DNA of 64,000 nucleotides from Morinoia aosen (lineage: Eukaryota; Arthropoda; Malacostraca; Amphipoda; Talitridae), in the NCBI GenBank assembly GCA_030386875.1, contig CM059563.1, positions 32,836,139 to 32,900,138 on the forward strand, written 5' to 3'. The stretch's first letter is position 1; each line of letters opens with the position of its first letter. Positions 56,711 to 64,000 of this stretch are shown here, piece by piece. Position numbers and translations under genes: made by a program. Under the pieces are notes generated by a model, which made no database searches, was not told the DNA's origin, and worked only from the letters and a program-made list of their open reading frames with translations.

Positions 56711-58502
56711 AATATTCAGAAGTGTTCAAAGACGAGAAATATAGATAATTCTGATAACTATGTTATCTGATGTACATACCTACACACCTACAAGACTATG
56801 AATTGAACTGCATTCAAAATTTATCTAAAATCCATGAATTCAAACCTCTTTGGCAACGTAGAGTAGAAGTCCAAATTTTGTGTTGCACGAATCAGTGGTC
56901 GGGCTACCTGTACATGCGGTTTGATCCCGTTTCACCTGAAAAGAAATCGTGTCCCCCCAAGATGTATCGTTTTAGCTCAAAAATGCGCGTAAGTGATTTA
57001 TTCCAAAATAGTTAACTAGCTATAATTATACTAATACGTACTGAAAAAATTACTGGCAGAAAGTGGTAGCCGCTCGTTTTGTGGCGACAGTAATTCGGTT
57101 CATTGCAAGCAAAGTTAAGAACGCGGTTACATAGTTTACATTAAATTGAAAACATGTAGCTAATCGAGTTCCCAGTATTTCGTTCTTGAATGAAACTACG
57201 TTCATGCCATTATAAAAGAGTACGGGACCGGTTTTGCTCACGACTAATAGTCAGTACGATACATATCTTGGTATTAATGAGGGTTTCAGGACAGCCCAAA
57301 TCCTTCATTGTGGCACGAATGCTAATGTTCAAGAGCAGCAAATTTAGTTATTAATTACATTAAGTTCAAGTAATAAAAAACTGAGGTACATACTGGATTA
57401 AAGGTGACTGTATATACAGCTGAAATATATTGAAAAATTATGACTGCTCCAGGAATATTTGCGGGCTTGTTTCAAAATTTCTTAAGGACATACTAAATCC
57501 AATGTGCGTAAAAATATATTTATTACTGACTTGAAAAAATACATGACTTCAATTACAATTTGAATTAAAACTATAACATTTGAACTAAAAAAATTGCAAA
57601 TACAGTTTGTATAACAAACAAAATAAAAATACTGTCAGTGTAGCTTCAGATTAAGTTCAAAGTAAAAAAAAATTGAATTGGTCTTCTTTAACAGAGCAAC
57701 TTACCATTCAGGTATATATAATATTCTAGGTACATATATGTATATCAGTGCAGTACTTTTATGTCACCATTATTTTTATATCACCATTTTAACTGTTAAT
57801 ATGTGGATACTTACATAATAGCCTAGCTAAATACTACTTAGATATACATACATAAGAGGGAGGTGAAAATGGTCAATCCAGTTTTGATTCGTGATATGAT
57901 GAGCAGGATATAAAAAACTTAGGAAATACCATAAAAACAAGGTGTGCAAAATATCAGCACAATCGAACAATACCCAAGTAGACACAGATGTGGGATTGAC
58001 ATGGAGCCCATATGATATATATGAAAAATAGTTATTCCTTTTTACATTTGTTGCACAATGTACGATAGATGGTAGTATTACTGTAGATTTGTGCTTTTCA
58101 TAGTGAAGAAGAGTATAAAAACATGATTTATTGAAGGTCACAGGAAAAGTTTAGCTGCAATCTACCTGCGTCTCTATACACATGCATCGTTAAGAGGTGG
58201 GAAGAATTGAAGTGAAAACTTTATAGGGTTCTTTTCATTACATTAATTTAAGACAACACAAATATCTAGAAATTAAATATTTTGACCTATTCTGGTCCCT
58301 TTGACAAGATAGGCCAACTAATTCAGATAATCCCTCACAAAACTGATTAGTCATTAAAAGTAAGCAAGCATAGCATTGGAACAACATGATGCAATCAGTA
58401 TTCATTCACTTGGTATGGTAAAATAAGTAAATTTAAAAACGTTTAAGTTACCATCCTTGTCATTTACGCCAATCCACATCACTGTTTGAACTCGTACATG
58501 TA
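56711..58502. other. Unrecognised stretch, one weak exon candidate
   Basis: A frame ending YLYMRFDPVSPEKKSCPPKM YRFSSKMR is followed by a strong donor sequence CGC/GTAAGT at 56988/56989. No domain and no sure acceptor, so it is not called as a gene. The rest is AT-rich with no support for features. Confidence 0.3.
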
Positions 58503-58614
58503 TACCCAGTCTAACATTTTGCAGCCTGCGTACATGTTTTTTGCCGCCCAAGTAATTGAATTGCTAGGGCAGCAAAAATTATGCATGCCCTGACCAAAAA
58601 AGTTAGACTGGGTA
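58503..58614. mobile_element. Small TA-flanked MITE
   Basis: Inverted ends CCCAGTCTAAC (58505-58515) and GTTAGACTGGG (58602-58612) flanked by TA on both sides, as in Tc1/mariner-type MITEs. Total about 108 bp. The interior has AGGGCAGCAAAA and its partial inverse TTTTTTGCCGCCC. No coding region. Confidence 0.6.
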
Positions 58615-59227
58615 ACCTCATAGAAAGACCAGAAGTTGAGCTTCTCCTAGATCAGTATCATAATAATATTAGTAATAATAATAGTAATATTTACTGAAAT
58701 CAACCTAACACAACGGTGTTATACAATATTGAGACATTTAAATATAGGAACAGTTATAAATAAACAACAAGATATCAAGCCCGTAGTTAGTCTAGGAGAC
58801 TATTTGGGCACAAATAGCAAAAGGAAAAAACACAATTAAAGACTTATCTACTGAGTTTCCTAGAAATTGATAACTTAATACAAATAGAACCACATAGTAA
58901 ACCATAACGTGAAAACTTTTATAATGTTCGAATTTAGCTATAGATCACGCTGAAACAGGCCAATTGGCTTTGGTGAATGAGACAAACGGGCTCGATTACG
59001 CTACCGTGGCAAATCAACAAAGTGAACCATGAACACACGCGATACGGGCCGAGCTATTCAAAGCCAAACCGAAACGTTCCAGAAAGCCGCAGAGACAAAC
59101 GCTGGGGAAGTGATAATGCGAGCAATACAAGTAGAAAAAAAGAAAAAAAGAAAAACAGTATATTTCCAATATAGATGGTGCAAAAGTACCATCATTGGTT
59201 TTTAAAATCTCTTAAAATTAATACACT
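58615..59227. other. Unrecognised stretch
   Basis: No gene, repeat boundary or RNA could be supported here. It ends with an A-rich run near 59133-59155. Confidence 0.4.
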
Positions 59228-59820
59228 TAGATGATACACACACACACACGAGTATTGTAAAACTCGTGTCACTAGTCGAAAAGAAATGATTGAGGGCAAT
59301 GTACTCCTAATCTTGCTTAATCTACATTTGATAATACATGTAATGATAATTATAAGAGACAACACAATTTCATGGACGATGCATTTTCATTGTCAGGTGA
59401 AAACACTTTTGACAGTTTACATGTACATGACATAAAACTTCGCAATTCTTGACGTCAGGAAATAATACATGAATCGCTTGTTTCGACCAATGTTCGAGAG
59501 TGTCATTTTAAGGAAGCATGAAAAAAATATATATATAAATATACATCCGTATATATATATACATATATTCATACATATATATACATGTACATATACACAC
59601 ATACATATACATGTATACACGTACACATAGCATGAGGACCAAGAAGATTATAAGTTTTGTATTTCTAATCCAACAAATTTAACATAGCGGTCATTAGTTA
59701 ATAAGCATTTTCTTTAAACAAAAAGTGGATGATCGCACAACAAATGTATAGTTTTTACATGAATGCTTTACAATAATAAAGAGATGACGAGGTAGGTAAT
59801 GTTACAAGTTGAGAGTGAAC
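59228..59820 (+). repeat. 500-bp dispersed repeat, copy 2, with microsatellite
   Basis: Matches 5290-5790 in the same orientation. An expanded AT/CA microsatellite (ATATATAC and ACATACAC units) at 59525-59625 is inserted or grown inside, which explains the greater length. Confidence 0.65.
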
Positions 59821-59923
59821 AGAAAAAAGACCATTATCTCTAGTAAAATGCTAGTTGTCAGTCTAGTACACACATGTGTGCACTTATACACGCAAATATA
59901 TACACATACACATAAGGTTAAGG

Positions 59924-60204
59924 TTAACATCGGCATCTTTGGGATGCTGTATTTCCAATCAAGCCTGATACATATGATCTTAGCATTGGTTTTTCAAATG
60001 TCTTATAACTAACCCTATATATAGGACACCATGACGGTTCCCCCGTAAAGCCGGTACCCATTTCCGACACCTGGGTTGAGTGGGGTATTGTGCTTTTGAG
60101 GTTTCCCTTATACCCAACGGGGAAAATCTCCGCGCCAGCGCTGGGAACGAACCCGCGACTTCCAGCATACAAGTCCGATCCCTTAACCGCTGTGCCACGT
60201 GCAC
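59924..60204 (-). mobile_element. tRNA-derived SINE, copy 2
   Basis: A minus-strand copy of the SINE at 20082-20378. The A box (GTGGCACAGCGGTTAAGG) and a mutated B box (GGTTCGTTCCCAG) are visible, along with the GCGCGGAGATTTTCCCCGTT block and the GCATCCCAAAGATGC hairpin. The tail is GTTAACCTTAACC, unlike the (TTTG)n of copy 1. Confidence 0.85.
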
Positions 60205-61055
60205 GCACATACCTACACCAAACTCGTAAGGATACACAAATGCATTTCTATGCATCGAGGCAATACATACGCATTCTATTTAGTGTCATACGCATAGCGT
60301 GCACACGTACACATATATACAAGTAAGCATGTCCGCGAATATCAGCGTAAACCAGTCAGTATAAACCAGAAATTCCAATCGAGGGAAACGGAGAAAATAT
60401 CTTTTATTATGGCATGAATTTTATAAAATTTCGTACTAAAAATAGTGGCACAAAACAGTCTACCTAAGTCTGAAACAGGAAAACGATTGTGGGACGTGAA
60501 TAAGAAAGAAAACATTAATGTCCTATAAAGGTTTCATATTAGAAAAAAAATCACATTATCTTTGAAATATTGCGCAAATTGTCGGCAATTTATAAACAAA
60601 CATAGGGATCACATTATTATAAGCATATAACTATAAGCGTAATACTGCAGTATAAATGGATGATCACACAACGAATTTATTGTTTTTTTTACATGGATGC
60701 TTTACAATTTCATTTTAGAAAGAAAATCACATTACCTTCGTAATATGGTGTGCAGAATGTCTGCAATTGATAAGCACACACACACATAGGTACCGTGACG
60801 GTCTAGTTTGATGCTTGCACAGAAATGGAGAGGAATGACATAAAATGCAACTTTCGTTTGGTTTATCTACTCTAGTGCATACAGGTGTACGTGGACATAT
60901 GCACACCCATATGCCCACATACACCTATATACGTACACACATATTCAAGTAAGCATGTTTGCAAATGGCAGCGTATCACAATACCTACGCATACTTTAAA
61001 ACTGTTGTGTGATATCTTGTATTATAAAACAATAAGCGAGGGAGATTTTTGAGCA
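60205..61055. other. Unrecognised stretch with CA-rich runs
   Basis: Includes a partial copy of the 500-bp repeat near 60655-60735, and microsatellite-like ACACAC and CATATAC runs near 60770-60790 and 60890-60945. No gene. Confidence 0.4.
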
Positions 61056-61059
61056 ATGG

Positions 61060-62400
61060 AGATACCAGGCAAATGAGATTCGACAGTACTTATTTTGTGT
61101 GTTCTGTAACTAAGAATTATTCTTGAGACACAAGATGACGAGTTATTTTGGCTTTAAATTCTCTCGGTCTTTGAGGGACTTTAATACTCAGGGGAAGTTT
61201 GTTCCACAGTAAGGCGCCTGATATGGACAGAGCCTTCTGCCCTAAGTGAGATGAACGATAGTTGACTAACACATTATTGTTTCTATTCGGTTTTTGATTG
61301 GTTACAGTGGGTGGATGGAAACACACTATCTAAGCATTGCTCTGAGGAAGATATAACAAGGAGAATACGTATTGGGCCTTCTGCATGAGGAGCCTTTCTT
61401 GGATAGGAATCCAGCCGAGTTTATTGAGGGGAAGGGTTACGTGATCACTTCTTTTGAAATAACCGTTGCATACCACCTTCGCTGCAAAATTCATGCACTT
61501 TTGTAAGTCCCTTTCAAGGTATTTAGGTAAGTCTCCCCATACTAGGCTGCAGTAGTCAATGCGCGATAACACAAGGGATTGAATTGCTAATAATCTGGAT
61601 TTTTCGTCTAGCATACTTTTAATACGATGAAAAAACATTAAAGTTCCGTAGATTTTGTTGCAAGTAGTCTCAACGTGAGATTTGAAGGACATATTTCTAT
61701 CGAACCAGATTCCTAGATTTTCAACTTTTTCTGATGCATTTATTTTATCATTTCCAACTGCAAGAGTAAGATCTGAAGTTTTTTTAATTGCATCTTTGGA
61801 TCCAAAAATAATGCATTGTGTTTTATTAGCATTTAATTTAAGACCATTTCGGTCGTACCATGATTTCAGGCTAGTCAGTAAAGTTTCGGCTTTAATTTGC
61901 GTCTGTGGTATTTCCGATACAGAACTTGTTATTGCAATTTGAACATCATCTGCATACATTGAGATCCGTGTGTTAGAAGGCATTGGAGGGAAATCATTAA
62001 TGAAAATAGAAAACAGTAGCGGACCAAGAATGGATCCTTGGGGAACACCAAAATTGTTTTGAATGAATGGGGACAATTTGTTTTCCATGCGGACTGCATG
62101 AGATCGATTTGACAACTAACTTTCAAAACAATGCGTGTCTTTTCCCAAGTTCAGTATTTTACGTAGAAGTCTATCATGTTCGACGCTATCGAACGCCTTA
62201 GAGAGATCGAGTAGCAGCAAGAGTGTTACATTCTTTTGATCGATGTCACTGTATATTTTTTCAGAGATATTGAGCAGAGCGTCTTGAGTGCTAGTATTTC
62301 TTCTATAGGCATATTGATTTTGGTGGAGTAGATTTGACTCGTCCAGGTGAAACGACAGTTGATTTGTCACCACTTTCTCTAATAGTTTTGACATGACATT
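61060..62400 (-). pseudogene. LINE reverse transcriptase (CR1/L2-like), nearly open
   Basis: On the minus strand, three consecutive frames cover the RT and C-terminal region. 62116-62394 has MSKLLEKVVTNQLSFHLDES and LLDLSKAFDSVEHDRLL. 61330-62115 has FGVPQGSILGPLLFSIFIND, YADDVQIAI (the catalytic YADD) and GNDKINASEKVENLGIWFD. 61117-61326 ends with ALLWNKLPLSIKVPQRPREF KAKITRHLVS. That ending is the usual close of CR1/L2-type ORF2. The break between the first two frames is at about 62115 (one stop) and the second at about 61328. The endonuclease is missing, so the copy is 5'-truncated. It aligns with 54813-55795. Confidence 0.9.
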
Positions 62401-63616
62401 AAAGAAATTTTAATCTCTAGCCACCAAACAATCTCGACTTCAGACCACGCTGGAACTCGTACAAATTATTTAAAGATTTGAGACAGAAAGGCAGGCTTTT
62501 CCACTATTTAACTGACTGATATAAAAAAGATTTTGAGCATACATTGAGAGAGAATTTGGGAATATTCAAGTAAAGGTCACCTTCAAATCGCGTGTAATGA
62601 CAGTGACGCACTTCCAGCTCAGAGAGTTTTTCCGCAAGGTAGCTCGCTCTATCATCCCTGTAGTACTTGAAGAAGGTTACGAGCACAAAATACTCGTGAA
62701 TTTGTTCAACGGTGAGAATTCTGGCCCTGCGGTACAACTCATTGATATCACTATTACTACTCTATCCAGGTGACAAAACCTTAATCGATCAATCATGCAA
62801 CCGTCGGAGCTTAGACAACTGAGTCCGACTCAAACCACTCCACACCACAATGCCGTATATCAAGTGTGGATAAACTAAAGAAAAATATAACATTCTCAGA
62901 ACACGAGGCAAGATAATGTGCGACAGTTTGCGTAGAATGCCAACAGATCTGCCTATCTTATTACAAACCCCTCCCATATGGTTAACAAAACTAAGTCTGT
63001 CAACAAGAATTACTCCTAAGAGTTTACATTCACTGGACAGTGCTATTGGTACATCACGGATACAGATCTGTCGAACCATTGACTTATCCCTGTTAGAAAA
63101 TACCAGATATGAAGTTTTATCAATATTCAGGGACAATCTATTACAGCACAACCATCAAACAATCCCGATTAGTTGACTATCTACTAATTCACCCAATGGC
63201 TCTGGTTCTGGACCCGCTGCAAACACAGTTGTGTCATCCACAAAGTGAATCAAGGTAAGATTTTCGCTAGAATTTCGCATATCATTGATATAAATAAGGA
63301 AAAGTAGAGGTCCCAGAATGGAGCCCTGAGGAACCCCACAACAGATCTTCCGGAGACTAGATGAACAACCAGAAACACTAACATACTGATGGCAGCCACT
63401 TAGATAGGACTGCAACCAGTGAAGAATATTAGAGCGGAACCCCAGGGCTTCAAGTTTTTTCACTAGTATATCATGATTAATGGTATCAAACGCTTTCGAG
63501 AAGTCAAGGAACACTGAAATAACATATTCCTTATTGCTCAAAGAAGAAAAAATTGAATCGCAGAACATGTTTAGCGCGTCATACGTTGAGCAATTTCTCC
63601 GAAAACCGAACTGATG
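62401..63616 (-). pseudogene. Another LINE reverse transcriptase, 3' part
   Basis: The minus-strand frame (63155-63568, extended upstream to 63616 by HQFGFRRNCSTYDALN) carries VFLDFSKAFDTINHDIL, CGVPQGSILGPLLFLIYIND and FVDDTTVFA, where the catalytic Y is replaced by F (F-V-D-D). 62789-63151 continues with CCNRLSLNIDKTSYLVFSN and LRMLYFSLVYPHLIYGIVVW. 62504-62737 gives the C-terminal end (YRDDRASYLAEKL). The sequence differs clearly from the neighbour at 61060-62400, so it is a second LINE family. It lies directly upstream of that neighbour in the same orientation. Confidence 0.85.
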
Positions 63617-63910
63617 AAAGGTTAAAGGTTAACATCGGCATCTTTGGGATGCTTTATTTCCAATCAAGCCTGATACATATGATCTTAGCATTGGTTTTTC
63701 AAATGTCTTATAACTAACCCTATATATAGGACACCATTACGGTTCCCCCGTAAAGCCGGTACCCATTTCCAACACCTGGGTTGAGTGGGGTATTGTGCTT
63801 GAGCTTTCCCTTATACCCAACGGGGAAAATCTCCGCGCCAGCGCCGGGATACGAACCCGCGACTCCAACATACGACCCCGATCCCTTAACCACTGTACCA
63901 CGGAGAGCAC
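63617..63910 (-). mobile_element. tRNA-derived SINE, copy 3, inside a LINE
   Basis: A minus-strand copy starting GTGCTCTCCGTGGTACAGTG, with B box GGTTCGTATCCCG and the GCATCCCAAAGATGC hairpin, tail GTTAACCTTTAACC. It splits a LINE frame exactly between the codons for ...LFPH and HQFGF..., with only ATG repeated at the two sides (63614-63616 and 63911-63913). Confidence 0.9.
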
Positions 63911-64000
63911 ATGGGGAAATAACACACGAAATGTAGAAAGAAATTTAGACATTCTGGAGTACATTGCGCGCTCAAAGGTTTTACTCAAAATGCACATTGC
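63911..64000 (-). pseudogene. LINE reverse transcriptase, upstream continuation
   Basis: The minus strand reads CILSKTFERAMYSRMSKFLS and TFRVLFPH up to the SINE. Joined across the SINE this continues into HQFGFRRNCSTYDAL, a standard RT block (LSKxFERxxxxRxxxFL...QFGFRxxxST). The LINE runs off the window end. Confidence 0.85.

Overview
The window is animal DNA, most likely from an insect with a large, repeat-rich genome. The evidence is AT-rich intergenic sequence, GT-AG intron borders around one recognisable animal exon, runs of the insect-type telomere pentamer CCTAA, and a dense layering of transposable elements with no operon-like gene order. I cannot name the species.

Host genes take up very little of it. 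The one clear host feature is an 80-codon exon at 28677-28916. It encodes a ZZ zinc finger close to that of p62/sequestosome-1 (Drosophila ref(2)P). A reading-phase-compatible candidate downstream exon lies at 36038-36556. The roughly 7.1 kb putative intron between them is filled by a 3.8 kb foldback element and by a LINE carrying two nested SINEs.

Layout. 1-1400: repeats and a 221-bp TTAA-flanked MITE. 1400-11290: one LINE copy split by a roughly 9 kb LTR retroelement (LTRs at 1797-2181 and 10390-10772) that has a primer binding site and polypurine tract but no visible gag-pol. Inside it lies a rearranged, hairpin-forming relative of the Gypsy element found later. 11420-12030: second LINE copy. 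12440-18660: cluster of foldback and inverted-repeat elements, with one LINE 3' end inserted. 19345-28550: a decayed piggyBac element broken by a tRNA-derived SINE, then TTAA-bounded terminal-inverted-repeat elements. 28677-36556: the host exons and their repeat-filled intron. 36739-39209: a foldback element whose arms are unequal 21-bp tandem arrays (about 59 copies against about 7). 39975-40342: a SINE with a 13-bp target duplication. 42938-44522: a truncated hAT transposon with an exact 8-bp target duplication. 44966-54808: a young Gypsy (Ty3-type) LTR retrotransposon on the minus strand, with 2457-bp LTRs and gag and pol apparently intact. 54813-56330: LINE fragments. 56330-61050: mostly unrecognised sequence, microsatellites, a small MITE and a SINE. 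61060-64000: two LINE copies on the minus strand, the second interrupted by a SINE.

The elements do not work together as a pathway. The exception is the Gypsy element, where gag, a minus-one frameshift signal, pol and the LTRs form one replication unit. The nested insertions give a relative order of events. The most unusual structures are the foldback with asymmetric tandem arrays, the large LTR element without genes, and the hairpin rearrangement of a Gypsy LTR. Coordinates of decayed repeats are approximate, and family assignments rest on motifs read by eye.
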